Notes: generated from the letters alone by a model not told the origin. A stretch of DNA of 64,000 nt from Halospina denitrificans (GCF_004364635.1 NZ_SOAX01000001.1:186001-250000); one strand, 5' to 3'; numbered from the stretch's first letter, positions 1 to 10,939 are shown. Translations and numbers: made by a program.

Positions 1-221
1 GTGGAATCCCCGGATTCAGGCAGATCAAAATCCTCGGTGTCCGCGGTCGGCGGTTCGGCGCCATTGGCGTCCGCGGTATCACCATTGCTCGCTGGCGCCA
101 TTTCTGTGGGCTGCTCGCGATCAGCGACCGGTTGCTGGCCATAGTCCTCGTTCCAGGCCATGACCAGGAGGTAGGCAACGATACCGAGACCAAGCCAGAT
201 CGCAACTCGTGGGATATCCAT
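1..221 (-). CDS. yidC: Membrane protein insertase YidC, N-terminal part (runs off window)
   Basis: Inner-membrane insertase that helps fold and insert membrane proteins, alone or with SecYEG. Only the first 73 codons are visible. The frame opens MDIPRVAIWLGLGIVAYLLV, a single N-terminal membrane segment at about residues 5-22, followed by an acidic, low-complexity stretch, as expected for the start of the periplasmic P1 domain in Gram-negative YidC. The start lies 3 bases beyond the end of yidD, giving the normal rpmH-rnpA-yidD-yidC order transcribed away from the origin. The conserved five-helix core is outside the window, so identification rests on the N-terminus and position. Confidence 0.9.
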   Translation of the reverse strand, partial: MDIPRVAIWLGLGIVAYLLVMAWNEDYGQQPVADREQPTEMAPASNGDTADANGAEPPTADTEDFDLPESGDS

Positions 222-224
222 AGT

Positions 225-485
225 TCATCGCATCCTGTTGCATGAATGGGTGCAGTGGGAGGCTTCATTGTCGGCCTCGGGCACCGGATCAAATCCGGAA
301 GATCCCCAGGGATGACATTTACCCAGGCGTTTCAGGGCAAGCCAGCCACCCCGGATCGCGCCATGCTGCTCAATGGCAGTCAGAGCGTACTCGGAGCAGC
401 TGGGAATATGACGACAGTGGGGGGCGAAGACAGGACTGATGCCATACTGGTAAACGCGAATAAGACAGAGCAAAAACCAACGCAT
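225..485 (-). CDS. yidD: Membrane protein insertion efficiency factor YidD
   Basis: Small (86 aa) amphipathic inner-membrane-associated protein that assists YidC-dependent insertion. The diagnostic pattern is present: [18 protein letters not shown] near residues 16-33, then a HG and a CHPWG...GFDPVP block. The frame stays open further upstream into rnpA, but the start ATG at 485 gives [18 protein letters not shown], which matches the family N-terminus and normal length. It sits 20 bases after rnpA and 3 bases before yidC, so it is co-transcribed with both. Confidence 0.93.
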   Translation of the reverse strand: MRWFLLCLIRVYQYGISPVFAPHCRHIPSCSEYALTAIEQHGAIRGGWLALKRLGKCHPWGSSGFDPVPEADNEASHCTHSCNRMR

Positions 486-504
486 GGCTGATATTCCCGC
501 CGCT

Positions 505-885
505 TCAGAGACTGGTTGAATCGACCTGATGACTGAGCTTACTCCAGAGTCGGTCCAGTTGCTGATAGAGCTGCTGATTATCAAGCGTTCCAATACCAGG
601 CCGGGCCAGGACAATGACATCGAGACTGGGAATGTCATTCTGCCTGTGACGGAAGGATTCACGCACAAGACGTTTGATCCGGTTCCGGTCAACGGCGCGC
701 TTGAGGTGTTTGCGCGCCACTATGATACCCAGCCTTGACTGGCTGGGTTCAGGTGCCCTGGTTTGTGTCGCCAGCATCAACAGGTGTCGATTTCCCGTCT
801 TGAACTGTACATCACTGAAAACCTGGGTGTACGCGCGGCTGTTCAGCAGTCGCGCCTGACGTGGAAACCGGTTGTCGTGCGTCAA
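505..885 (-). CDS. rnpA: Ribonuclease P protein component
   Basis: Protein subunit of RNase P, which binds the catalytic RNA and helps it remove 5' leaders from tRNA precursors. The 126-residue product has the RNR signature within [16 protein letters not shown] and the early FPRQARLLN motif. The frame is closed by a stop only two codons before the chosen start, a TTG at 885; no ATG or GTG lies early enough, so an unusual TTG start seems forced. It begins 14 bases after the end of rpmH, the usual arrangement in which both are translated from one transcript. Confidence 0.93.
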   Translation of the reverse strand: MTHDNRFPRQARLLNSRAYTQVFSDVQFKTGNRHLLMLATQTRAPEPSQSRLGIIVARKHLKRAVDRNRIKRLVRESFRHRQNDIPSLDVIVLARPGIGTLDNQQLYQQLDRLWSKLSHQVDSTSL

Positions 886-898
886 TGATTACGGGGAA

Positions 899-1033
899 TC
901 AGACGCTCAGACGCTTACGGCCCTTGGCGCGACGCCGGGCGATTACTTGCCGTCCATTCTGGGTGGCCATGCGGGCACGAAAGCCGTGAGCCCGTTTACG
1001 CTTGAGAACACTGGGCTGAAAGGTGCGTTTCAT
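899..1033 (-). CDS. rpmH: 50S ribosomal protein L34
   Basis: Very basic 44-residue large-subunit protein. Reading the minus strand from the ATG at 1033 gives [18 protein letters not shown] and a C-terminus [10 protein letters not shown], essentially the universal L34 sequence. It is the first gene leftward from the origin and directly precedes rnpA, so its promoter should lie in the origin region between 1034 and about 1100. Confidence 0.97.
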   Translation of the reverse strand: MKRTFQPSVLKRKRAHGFRARMATQNGRQVIARRRAKGRKRLSV

Positions 1034-1188
1034 CTTGATGGTCCTGTCAGAACTTGCATTTATCGGGTCATCACGGCCGGTTTCTCAAATCGTCCGGAGA
1101 AACGTTTGGCCGGGGAGCGGGATTCTATTCAATTTAGCGGATTGATTCAATGCCTGTCTGGCTTTTCCTGGGGTTTCCCAGCCGCAGT

Positions 1189-1248
1189 CATAATTACTAT
1201 CAGTTTTTATGTTTTAAGGAATAAAAAGACTGTTGTTATTACTATTAG
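1189..1248. other. AT-rich candidate DNA unwinding element
   Basis: This 60-base segment is strikingly A/T-rich compared with the GC-rich surroundings and contains ATAATTACTATC, TTTTTATGTTTTAAGG and TTGTTATTACTATTAGG. It lies next to the rpmH-side DnaA boxes, the arrangement expected for strand opening at oriC. Its function is inferred from composition and position only. Confidence 0.55.
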
Positions 1249-1261
1249 GCAGGCGGTTTTC

Positions 1262-1270
1262 TGTGGATAG
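1262..1270 (-). other. DnaA box, one mismatch
   Basis: The plus strand reads TGTGGATAG, so the minus strand is CTATCCACA, one base from the consensus TTATCCACA. It is the box nearest the AT-rich tract. Confidence 0.6.
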
Positions 1271-1455
1271 GCGGTTTTAATACTTTTTGATCAGTTGGAT
1301 ACGTAAAGCATGAACCTGTTGATAGCTGCGGGGAAAGCGGGTGATAAGCCAGGGAGTAAAACTTGATAAGCAGGGGTGACTGGAATCGGTCGATTTCATA
1401 CCAGGGTTATGCACCGGTTTGAAGATGGTCTGTGCACGGGGAACCCACATGGATC

Positions 1456-1464
1456 TGTGGATAA
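1456..1464 (-). other. DnaA box, perfect consensus
   Basis: The plus strand reads TGTGGATAA, the exact reverse complement of TTATCCACA. It lies about 190 bases upstream of dnaA and is oriented opposite to the box at 1546. Confidence 0.85.
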
Positions 1465-1545
1465 CTATTTGTGAAGCGTGCTGATTGTAATTTTGTGCAC
1501 CACTCTGTTTTTAAGTCTGTAAGATTCTGTGTGTAGGGATAAAAG

Positions 1546-1554
1546 TTATCCACA
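1546..1554 (+). other. DnaA box, perfect consensus
   Basis: TTATCCACA on the plus strand, about 100 bases upstream of the dnaA start. Besides origin function, its position suits autoregulation of dnaA by DnaA. Confidence 0.85.
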
Positions 1555-1652
1555 TGGTGTTTATATCCTCGTTTTCGGGGCTTTCAAGGGGGGGCTTGCG
1601 GGGGTAGAATGTCCAGTCTTGCCCACCGGGTGTTTGGTTCAACAAGAATAAA

Positions 1653-3242
1653 ATGGACGAGGTCGAAACCGTGCCGCAGGAAATCTGGCAGCAGTGTCTG
1701 GAACTGTTACAGGATGAGTTCCCTTCCCAGCAGTTCAATACCTGGCTCAGGCCATTGCAGTCGCGGGATGATGGCGGTGCTCTGGTACTGCTTGCGCCGA
1801 ATCGGTTCGTGCGGGACTGGGTGAGTCAGAAGTATCTGGGGCGCATCGAGGAAGTGATCCGGGAAATCAACGGGTCTTTGAACCTCAAGGTTGAAGTGCG
1901 TGTGGGCTCTGCGAATGAGCAGCAGGCCCGAGCCGGTCGATCCGGTGGAAATGGCCGCACTCATGGGCAGAGCCGGCTCAATCAGGCTGGGACGGGGGCG
2001 CGTCGGGATCCGGATACGCGCAGCCGCAGCGGGGATCCGGCGATAGACACCCCGGACGGGATCGAAGGTGGTGAGAGCGCCCCCGCGGTGAATGACTCAG
2101 AGCTCAACATTGCGGATGAGCGCGCCGGGGAAGAGCTGCACATTGACAGGCTGGACCGGAGGGGACCGGGGCGTCAGCAGGAACGCCGGAAGGTCAATGT
2201 TGAAGGCGGGGTGCAGCATAACGAGACCTTTCTCAACCAGCAGTTCACCTTTGACACCTTTGTCGAGGGGAAATCCAACCAGCTGGCCAAGGCGGCATCG
2301 AGCCAGGTCGCAGAGAACCCCGGGGGGTCCTATAACCCGCTTTTCCTCTATGGCGGCGTAGGGCTTGGTAAGACCCACCTCATGCACGCTGTGGGTAATG
2401 AAATCGTAAAGCGCAACCCCGGGGCCAAGGTGGCCTATCTGCGCTCAGAACGGTTCGTGGCGGACATGGTCAAGGCGCTCCAGCTCAATGCGATTAATGA
2501 TTTCAAGCGTTTTTACCGCTCACTCGACGCGCTGCTGATCGATGACATCCAGTTCTTTGCTGGCAAGGAGCGTTCGCAGGAAGAGTTCTTCCATACTTTC
2601 AATGCGCTGCTTGAGGGTGGACAGCAGGTCATCCTGACCTGCGATCGCTTCCCCAAGGAAATTGTGAACATGGAGGAGCGCCTCAAATCGCGTTTCGGCT
2701 GGGGATTGACGGTGATGGTCGAACCGCCGGAACTCGAGACCCGGGTAGCGATCATCATGAAGAAGGCCGAGCAGGCGCGCGTCCACCTCAGCAATGAAGC
2801 CGCTTTCTTTATTGCCCAGAAGATCCGCTCCAACGTTCGGGAGCTGGAGGGTGCGCTGAAACTGGTGATTGCCAACTCACACTTCACCGGCCAGGAGATT
2901 ACCCCTGCTTTCATCCGCGAGAGCCTCAAGGATCTCCTGGCGCTGCATGAGAAGCAGGTGAGCATCGACAATATTCAGCGGACCGTGGCAGAGTACTACA
3001 AGATGAAGGTGGCGGATCTGCATTCCAAGCGTCGCACCCGGACGATCACACGCCCCCGCCAGATGGCGATGGCACTGGCCAAGGAGCTGACCAGTCACAG
3101 TCTCCCCGAAATCGGTGATGCCTTCGGGGGGCGTGACCATACGACGGTTCTCCACGCCTGCAAGAAGATCGAGGAGCTGCAGGAGTCTGATGCCAATATA
3201 CGTGAGGATTACCAGAACTTCCTGCGTTTGCTGACAACCTGA
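1653..3242 (+). CDS. dnaA: Chromosomal replication initiator protein DnaA
   Basis: AAA+ ATPase that binds DnaA boxes, melts the origin and loads the DnaB helicase. Domain I occupies about residues 1-90. Residues about 90-195 form a long, polar, Gly/Arg/Asp-rich domain II linker, which explains the 529-residue length against roughly 450-515 in many relatives. The ATPase follows, with Walker A GGVGLGKT at 234-241 and Walker B LLIDDIQF with D297-D298. The C-terminal DNA-binding domain carries the signature [17 protein letters not shown] beginning near residue 493. dnaN follows after 56 bases. Confidence 0.98.
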   Translation: MDEVETVPQEIWQQCLELLQDEFPSQQFNTWLRPLQSRDDGGALVLLAPNRFVRDWVSQKYLGRIEEVIREINGSLNLKVEVRVGSANEQQARAGRSGGNGRTHGQSRLNQAGTGARRDPDTRSRSGDPAIDTPDGIEGGESAPAVNDSELNIADERAGEELHIDRLDRRGPGRQQERRKVNVEGGVQHNETFLNQQFTFDTFVEGKSNQLAKAASSQVAENPGGSYNPLFLYGGVGLGKTHLMHAVGNEIVKRNPGAKVAYLRSERFVADMVKALQLNAINDFKRFYRSLDALLIDDIQFFAGKERSQEEFFHTFNALLEGGQQVILTCDRFPKEIVNMEERLKSRFGWGLTVMVEPPELETRVAIIMKKAEQARVHLSNEAAFFIAQKIRSNVRELEGALKLVIANSHFTGQEITPAFIRESLKDLLALHEKQVSIDNIQRTVAEYYKMKVADLHSKRRTRTITRPRQMAMALAKELTSHSLPEIGDAFGGRDHTTVLHACKKIEELQESDANIREDYQNFLRLLTT

Positions 3243-3298
3243 AAACCAAAACCTCAACAACTTCCATTCATTCGCTGAACCAGGCAAATCACAAGACC

Positions 3299-4402
3299 AT
3301 GAAAATCCGTATCAGTCGCGAATCCCTGCTTGAACCGCTCCAGCCCATTGCCGGCGTCGTTGAGAAGAAACAGACCATGCCCGTTCTGTCCAATGTGCTG
3401 ATGGCGGTTGACGATGATGCCCTGACCCTGACGGGGACCAATATGGAGGTGGAGCTTGTCGCCACCCTGACGGATCTGGAAGTAAGCCAGACCGGGCGTG
3501 TCACGGTACCGGCACGCAAACTGGTTGATATCTGCCGGTCATTGCCCGAGGCAGCGGATGTAACCCTGGCACTGGAAGGCGACCGCATGAAGATCAGTGC
3601 GGGAGCAAGTCAGTTTACCCTTGCAACGCTGCCAGCTGATCATTTCCCCAATGTTGAGGACGATGAGGACAGCTTCACTCTGAATCTGGAGCAGCGTGAA
3701 TTCCATTCACTGCTGAGCAGCACTGCCTTTGCCATGGCCCAGCAGGATGTGCGCTATTACCTGAATGGGCTGCTTCTTGAGATTGGCGATGACAATATGC
3801 GAGCGGTTGCAACGGACGGCCACCGGTTGGCGATGGGTAACCTTCCCACTCCTACCTATCTCGATACACCGCGCCAGATCATCGTACCGAGAAAGGGGGT
3901 TCAGGAGCTGATTCGCCTGCTTGACGACAGCGAGGATCCGGTGGCGCTGACCATTGGCAGCAGTCATATCCGCGCGACCCTGGGTGCGTATACCTTCACC
4001 TCGAAACTGATCGAAGGACGCTTCCCGGACTACAACCGCGTTATTCCCCAGGGTGGCGACAAGACGGTGATTGCGGACCGCGAGACGCTTAAGAGCATCC
4101 TTCAGCGGGCGGGAATCCTGTCCCATGAAAATATCCGTGGTGTCAGGCTTGAGCTGGAACCGGGTCAGTTGCATGTTTATGCCAATAATCCGGATCAGGA
4201 ACAGGCTGAAGACACCATGTCGGTAGCCTACGATGGGGAGCCGTTGCAGATTGGCTTCAACGTTGGTTATCTGATTGACGTAATGAATGTGATACGGGAA
4301 GACCAGGTGAGGATTGTCCTTTCCGGTTCGAATGCCAGTGCGCTGATTGAAAGCACGGGCACAGACGACAATCTTTACGTGGTAATGCCGATGCGGCTTT
4401 AA
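3299..4402 (+). CDS. dnaN: DNA polymerase III beta sliding clamp
   Basis: Ring-shaped processivity clamp that tethers DNA polymerases to the template. At 367 residues it has the standard three-domain length. The start MKIRISRESLLEPLQPI and the internal ATDGHRLA and SRFPDYNRV-like (EGRFPDYNRVIP) blocks are typical, and it ends with the conserved YVVMPMRL tail that lines the partner-binding pocket. It follows dnaA closely, as usual, but is not followed directly by recF in this genome. Confidence 0.97.
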   Translation: MKIRISRESLLEPLQPIAGVVEKKQTMPVLSNVLMAVDDDALTLTGTNMEVELVATLTDLEVSQTGRVTVPARKLVDICRSLPEAADVTLALEGDRMKISAGASQFTLATLPADHFPNVEDDEDSFTLNLEQREFHSLLSSTAFAMAQQDVRYYLNGLLLEIGDDNMRAVATDGHRLAMGNLPTPTYLDTPRQIIVPRKGVQELIRLLDDSEDPVALTIGSSHIRATLGAYTFTSKLIEGRFPDYNRVIPQGGDKTVIADRETLKSILQRAGILSHENIRGVRLELEPGQLHVYANNPDQEQAEDTMSVAYDGEPLQIGFNVGYLIDVMNVIREDQVRIVLSGSNASALIESTGTDDNLYVVMPMRL

Positions 4403-4420
4403 TCCATGGAGAAACAGACG

Positions 4421-5797
4421 ATGAACACGGCACTGGAAAGCATTGATGTGAACAGGGAATCGGGCCCTCAGCGCCCGGTAGTTGAAGGGCTGCGCCAGAA
4501 CCCGGCGCAGATGATTGGTGATGGGATCAAGGGCGCGTTCCGGATTGGCCAGACAGCGGCGGTTGTCGGTGGCCAGGGGGTTCGGTGGCTTCGTGGGGAC
4601 AGACCCTCGACGCCCCATCTGGTAAGGGATACCTTCGAACGCCTCGGAGCGACCTATGTGAAGCTGGGGCAATTTATTGCCTCTTCGCCGACGTTTTTTC
4701 CCCGGGAATATGTGGAGGAATTCCAGCACTGCCTGGATCAGACACGACCGCTTCCCTATTCCGTGATGGAGGGGATACTCAGAGAAGAGCTGGGTTCTGC
4801 GGTCGATACTGAGTTCACCCGGATTGACCGGACGCCGCTGGCGTCGGCCTCGATTGCACAGGTCCATGGCGCGCGCCTGAAATCCGGGGAGGAAGTAGTA
4901 CTTAAGATCCAGAAACCCGGTGTCTCCACTATCCTGCTTACCGACCTGAATTTTCTCTATGTATCGGCCCGGATAGTGGAAACACTGGCGCCGAAGCTGG
5001 CCTGGACCTCCATGTCCGGCGTTATCCAGGAAATCCAGCGGACCATGATGGAAGAGTGCGATTTTGTGCAGGAAGCGAATAACCTGGAAGCGTTCCGGGA
5101 ATTCCTCGATCGCACCGGCAACACGGAAGCCACCGTTCCGGCGGTATACCGGGATTTGAGTACCCGGCGGGTTCTGACGATGGAGCGCTTCCAGGGGGTG
5201 TCACTGACCGATCTGGATTCGATCCGGCGCTACAGTGATGATCCGGAACGCACGCTGATTACCGCGATGAACACCTGGTTCGCGAGTCTGACGCAGTGCG
5301 ATTTTTTCCATGCGGATGTGCATGCCGGGAACCTGATGGTGCTGGAGGATGGCCGGGTTGGCTTTATTGATTTCGGGATCGTTGGGCGGATCAAGCCGGA
5401 TACCTGGACGGCCGTCTCCGATTTCATGGGTGCGTTGATGAGCGCGGACTTTGAGAAGATGGCGGACGCGATGACGCGCATCGGGGTAACCCGGGAAGGT
5501 GTGGATGTTTCCGCCCTGGCCCGTGACCTCTCCGGGCTCCAGGAACATATGGATGCGGTTGTGCCTCCGGATATTGAAATGATGGATATGGATGTCACGG
5601 AACTGTCCGGTCGTACCGAGGATGATGTGAATGATCTGCTCATGGACCTCGTGCGGATCGGGGAAAATCACGGGCTGCATTTCCCGCGTGAGTTTGCACT
5701 GTTGATCAAGCAGTTCCTGTATTTCGATCGGTATGTCCACATACTGGCGCCGGAAATGGATATGTTCCTTGATGAGCGGCTGAATATGCTGCAATAG
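4421..5797 (+). CDS. ABC1/UbiB-family atypical protein kinase
   Basis: Member of the UbiB/ADCK/AarF atypical kinase family, some of whose members support ubiquinone biosynthesis; the substrate here is unknown. With the start at 4421 it has 458 residues. The family's KxGQ motif is KLGQ at 81-84, the Ala-rich loop is ASASIAQVH, the catalytic loop is HADVHAGN from residue 297 and the metal-binding DFG is at 317-319. An in-frame ATG at 4406 exists, but GGAGAAA just before the second ATG looks like its ribosome-binding site. No C-terminal membrane pair typical of genuine UbiB is obvious. It sits between dnaN and recF, 18 bases past dnaN, and is followed by a GST-like gene 12 bases on. Confidence 0.85.
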   Translation: MNTALESIDVNRESGPQRPVVEGLRQNPAQMIGDGIKGAFRIGQTAAVVGGQGVRWLRGDRPSTPHLVRDTFERLGATYVKLGQFIASSPTFFPREYVEEFQHCLDQTRPLPYSVMEGILREELGSAVDTEFTRIDRTPLASASIAQVHGARLKSGEEVVLKIQKPGVSTILLTDLNFLYVSARIVETLAPKLAWTSMSGVIQEIQRTMMEECDFVQEANNLEAFREFLDRTGNTEATVPAVYRDLSTRRVLTMERFQGVSLTDLDSIRRYSDDPERTLITAMNTWFASLTQCDFFHADVHAGNLMVLEDGRVGFIDFGIVGRIKPDTWTAVSDFMGALMSADFEKMADAMTRIGVTREGVDVSALARDLSGLQEHMDAVVPPDIEMMDMDVTELSGRTEDDVNDLLMDLVRIGENHGLHFPREFALLIKQFLYFDRYVHILAPEMDMFLDERLNMLQ

Positions 5798-5809
5798 GGG
5801 GAGAAACGG

Positions 5810-6562
5810 GTGCTGAAACTTGCGGGACAGCTGACAACATCGACAAGCGCACTTTGGCGTGGCACATCGGTGCGGGTGCAGGAAACGGAAAGGCCGAGGG
5901 AGTTACTGCACCTTTATGATATGGAAGGTTGTCCCCATTGCCGACTGGTTCGTGAAGCGTTAACCGAGCTCGACCTGGATGCCGTGATCTATCCCTGCCC
6001 CAAGGGTGGGGATCGGTTCCGTAATCGGGCGGCGGAGCTCGGCGGTCGGGAACGTTTCCCCTTGTTGGTTGATCCCGGCCAGGGTGAGGTACTCCAGGAG
6101 AGTACCCGGATTGTGGCCTATCTTTGGCGACAGTATGGCAGTGGCGGCGGACCGGGGCTGACCGCGCGGGCACCGATTGGCAAGATCCGATCGGTAATGG
6201 CGAGTGCCACGCGCATCGGGGCTGGTGTTTATGCCAAACCGGCCCGTCGGCCCGCACGCCTTCTTGAACTTTACAGTTTTGAATCGAGCCCTTACACACG
6301 TGTGGTTCGCGAGCGATTATGTGAGCTGCAACTGCCCTACGTTGTCCGTAATTGCGGTAAATCGTCGCTGGGCGATTACGTGCTGCCGGTGGTGAGGGAA
6401 GCTGTCGGCATGAACTACGAGCCCGCGTCTCCCAACCGCCGTGAGCTTCTGGCTCGAACCGGACGTGTAGCGGTTCCGTATCTCGTCGATCCGAACCAGG
6501 ACAACAGCCTCTATGAGAGCGACCGGATTCTGGAGCACCTGCGACACTTTTATCAGATCTGA
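5810..6562 (+). CDS. Tandem glutaredoxin/GST N-terminal-domain protein
   Basis: A 250-residue protein made of two thioredoxin-fold units. The first starts at about residue 30 (LLHLYDMEGCPHCRLVREAL) and keeps a CPHC redox pair and an ESTRIVAYL helix typical of GST N-domains. The second starts at about residue 145 (LLELYSFESSPYTRVVRERL), where the cysteines are replaced by SPYT, and it ends in ESDRILEHL. No all-helical GST C-domain is present. The GTG start at 5810 follows GGGGGAGA. It directly follows the UbiB-like kinase and abuts recF, so the three probably share a transcript. A glutathione-linked redox role is inference. Confidence 0.82.
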   Translation: MLKLAGQLTTSTSALWRGTSVRVQETERPRELLHLYDMEGCPHCRLVREALTELDLDAVIYPCPKGGDRFRNRAAELGGRERFPLLVDPGQGEVLQESTRIVAYLWRQYGSGGGPGLTARAPIGKIRSVMASATRIGAGVYAKPARRPARLLELYSFESSPYTRVVRERLCELQLPYVVRNCGKSSLGDYVLPVVREAVGMNYEPASPNRRELLARTGRVAVPYLVDPNQDNSLYESDRILEHLRHFYQI

Positions 6563-6565
6563 TTG

Positions 6566-7666
6566 ATGGCCCTGGAAGAGCTCCATATCCATCATTTCCG
6601 CAATATCGCCTCTCAACGATTGGTCTTTTCTCCCGGCCTCAATATTGTTTTCGGGGTCAATGGGAGCGGAAAGACCAGCCTTCTCGAAGCAATCTATTAT
6701 CTGTCGACGGGACGCTCATTCCGAACCGCCAAGCACAATCGAGTGGTCCAGGAAGGGAATGATCGGCTTACGTTGTTTGGTCGCGTGGTTGAGACGTCGG
6801 GACAGCATCGCTTGGGGATTGAGCGCGTTATTGGGGGGCAGGAGGCGACCCTTCATAAGAATGGTTTGAAACTCCGCAGCGTTGCCGAGTTTGCCAGGTT
6901 GATGCCGGTGTCGGTAATCGAGCCCGGTACCTTCGATCTGGTGTCCGGAGGCCCCGGTTATCGACGGCGATTCCTGGACTGGTTGGTGTTCCACGTGGAA
7001 CATGATTACGGACGACGCTGGAAAGCCTGTCAAAGGGCGATACGGCAGCGCAATCATCTACTCCGGCATGGTATACTATCCGATCAGGAGTTGGGCCCCT
7101 GGACGCAGCAGGTGGCCGTTCTCGGGGAAGAGATTACCCAGTCCCGTGAAAAAGGCTTTGAACTGTTCCGGCAAGAGCTCGACCAGATGCTTTTGAATGC
7201 CGGGGCGGACTGGGCGCAGGGCTTGAAGGTTGAGTTCGCCAGGGGATGGGACGCAAGCCGCGGCCTTGAAGCGACCCTTAGAGCGAATCCGCAATCGGAG
7301 CAGCGAGCCGGTTTCACACTTTACGGGCCAAATCGAGCGGATATCCGCATCCGATGCGGGAACCTGCCCGCAGGTGAGGTTCTTTCCCGGGGTCAGCAAC
7401 GTTCGCTGGTTATCCTGATGAAGTTGGCACAGATGAGGGTTCTGCGCGAACAATGCGGGATCCGGGGTCTTTGCCTCCTGGATGACATCAATGCAGAGCT
7501 GGACGCCAGCAATCAACAGTTGCTTGCGGGTGAGCTTCTCGCCCTGGACTGCCAACTCTTTGTAACAAGTATTACGTCACCGGGCCATGAAGGGCCCTGG
7601 TCGGATGTGTCACCCGGTGATTATCGAATGTTTCACGTGGAACATGGCCAATTCTCGGAACAATAA
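6566..7666 (+). CDS. recF: DNA replication and repair protein RecF
   Basis: SMC-like ATPase that helps load RecA at single-strand gaps. The Walker A motif GVNGSGKT is at residues 30-37, a signature-like LSRGQQRSLVI lies near residue 271, and Walker B is CLLDDINAELD near residue 308, all standard for RecF. I choose the ATG at 6566 because MALEELHIHHFRNI aligns with the usual RecF start; a TTG one codon earlier is possible. The stop of the preceding gene is only 3 bases upstream. Two parS-like palindromes lie inside the coding sequence, both translated as FHVEH. Confidence 0.95.
   Translation: MALEELHIHHFRNIASQRLVFSPGLNIVFGVNGSGKTSLLEAIYYLSTGRSFRTAKHNRVVQEGNDRLTLFGRVVETSGQHRLGIERVIGGQEATLHKNGLKLRSVAEFARLMPVSVIEPGTFDLVSGGPGYRRRFLDWLVFHVEHDYGRRWKACQRAIRQRNHLLRHGILSDQELGPWTQQVAVLGEEITQSREKGFELFRQELDQMLLNAGADWAQGLKVEFARGWDASRGLEATLRANPQSEQRAGFTLYGPNRADIRIRCGNLPAGEVLSRGQQRSLVILMKLAQMRVLREQCGIRGLCLLDDINAELDASNQQLLAGELLALDCQLFVTSITSPGHEGPWSDVSPGDYRMFHVEHGQFSEQ
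6987..7002. promoter_or_regulatory. parS: parS centromere-like site (ParB binding), perfect palindrome
   Basis: TGTTCCACGTGGAACA is a perfect 16-base palindrome and matches the GTTCCACGTGGAAC-type parS sites of Pseudomonas. It lies about 5.5 kb from oriC, where chromosomal parS sites cluster for origin segregation. It is inside recF and is read as the peptide VFHVEH. Confidence 0.85.
7629..7644. promoter_or_regulatory. parS: Second parS-like site
   Basis: TGTTTCACGTGGAACA differs from the perfect palindrome at 6987 by one base, mixing the two known half-site versions (TTTCACG and TTCCACG). It sits at the very end of recF, where it encodes MFHVEH, about 640 bases from the first site. Confidence 0.8.
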
Positions 7667-7689
7667 GAGCAAGCTGGGGGAGCCCTTAG

Positions 7690-10101
<2,412 letters not shown>

Positions 10102-10110
10102 TGGGATTCA

Positions 10111-10134
10111 CTGCCCTGTCAGGCAGCAGGGCAG
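10111..10134. terminator. Hairpin between convergent gyrB and the next gene
   Basis: CTGCCCTG at 10111-10118 pairs with CAGGGCAG at 10127-10134, an 8-base perfect stem with an 8-base loop. It lies 9 bases after the gyrB stop and 5 bases before the end of the leftward gene. No T-run follows on either strand, so its strength as an intrinsic terminator is uncertain. Confidence 0.5.
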
Positions 10135-10138
10135 TCGC

Positions 10139-10939
10139 TCAATCGTTTCGGTAGGGATAGACCCCGAAGCGTAACGCCATTTCGGTGATTTTTCGGGGCA
10201 GCAGTGGGCCGAGGCAGAGAAAGGTCAGTATCGACTCGGTATGCCAATGCCCCCTTCCCGCCGCCTCTGAAACCATCAGCGGCCAGTGTCGCGCCATTCC
10301 CGGCTGGGGTTCCGCCCAGGCTTCAAGTACCAGAACCGCATCATGCTCGATCGACTTCAGGTCTTCCTGGCTTACCCGCTTGTCACTGATGCGGGGTTGG
10401 GGCGCGGAAATCCAGCCCAGGGATCCCAGCAGTTGATGACATGGATGTTGGGGCGTGGTGAAGCGATAGCGTCCCGGGGCTGTTTCGATCAGTACCAGCA
10501 CCCGTGGCCCCGGTTTTGGCAATCCGGCTCTCAGCCCCTCAAAACGCTCCCGGAAGTGCTGCGCCGGCACCATCTCTGCCATGATGCAACCAAGTACCCG
10601 GGCAATGCGCCGAAGATTTGCGCATACCTGCTCGGGATTGTGTGCGGCTGGCACCAGGGTCAGTCTGGGTTCCAGATGCTTTGGCAACCAGGCGGGGCAG
10701 AGACTGGTGCCCCCGGCTACTTGATGCGCGAGGATCAGGTCGGGAGCCGTTTCCCGCCCAACCCGCTTCCAGGGAATAATCCGATCGCCGAAACCGAGTT
10801 CCTCAATGTAGCTCCCTATGACCTCGTCCGCCGCCATAACTGACCCCACGCGGGGAGCCGTAAGCCTGTGCATGGCCATGGCGCTCTCGACGCAGGCGGA
10901 TACTGTCGCCTCAAGGTCCGGATGGAGGTTGGTACCCAT
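10139..10939 (-). CDS. Unknown protein resembling helical substrate-binding (FecB/BtuF-like) proteins
   Basis: 266 residues with no signal peptide or membrane segment. The pattern VGSVMAADEVIGSYIEELGF...DLILAHQVAGG is reminiscent of the first lobe of helical metal/siderophore-binding proteins, and a second block near residue 140 (RVLVLIETAPGRY) could open the second lobe. Because it lacks an export signal, a conventional transporter-binding role is doubtful. A weak Fur-like sequence lies upstream at about 10997-11015. It stands alone between gyrB and glyS. The assignment is from pattern only and could be wrong. Confidence 0.55.
   Translation of the reverse strand: MGTNLHPDLEATVSACVESAMAMHRLTAPRVGSVMAADEVIGSYIEELGFGDRIIPWKRVGRETAPDLILAHQVAGGTSLCPAWLPKHLEPRLTLVPAAHNPEQVCANLRRIARVLGCIMAEMVPAQHFRERFEGLRAGLPKPGPRVLVLIETAPGRYRFTTPQHPCHQLLGSLGWISAPQPRISDKRVSQEDLKSIEHDAVLVLEAWAEPQPGMARHWPLMVSEAAGRGHWHTESILTFLCLGPLLPRKITEMALRFGVYPYRND

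Larger units (their letters stand above)
1034..1652. other. oriC: Chromosomal replication origin (oriC) between rpmH and dnaA
   Basis: A 619-base non-coding stretch separates divergent rpmH and dnaA, the position of oriC in Pseudomonas and relatives. It contains two perfect DnaA boxes (1456-1464 minus, 1546-1554 plus), a one-mismatch box at 1262-1270 (minus) and weaker versions at 1317-1325 and 1407-1415. An AT-rich tract at about 1189-1248, which includes long T and A runs, is the best candidate for the unwinding element. Promoters for rpmH and dnaA must also lie here but I could not assign convincing -35/-10 pairs. Confidence 0.88.

Noticed and set aside
872-1270. A plus-strand open frame across rpmH and the origin
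   Set aside because: It is the reverse of rpmH plus origin sequence; no coding signature.
3707-4867. A 386-codon antisense frame across the end of dnaN and start of the kinase gene
   Set aside because: It overlaps two well supported genes and has no homology pattern.
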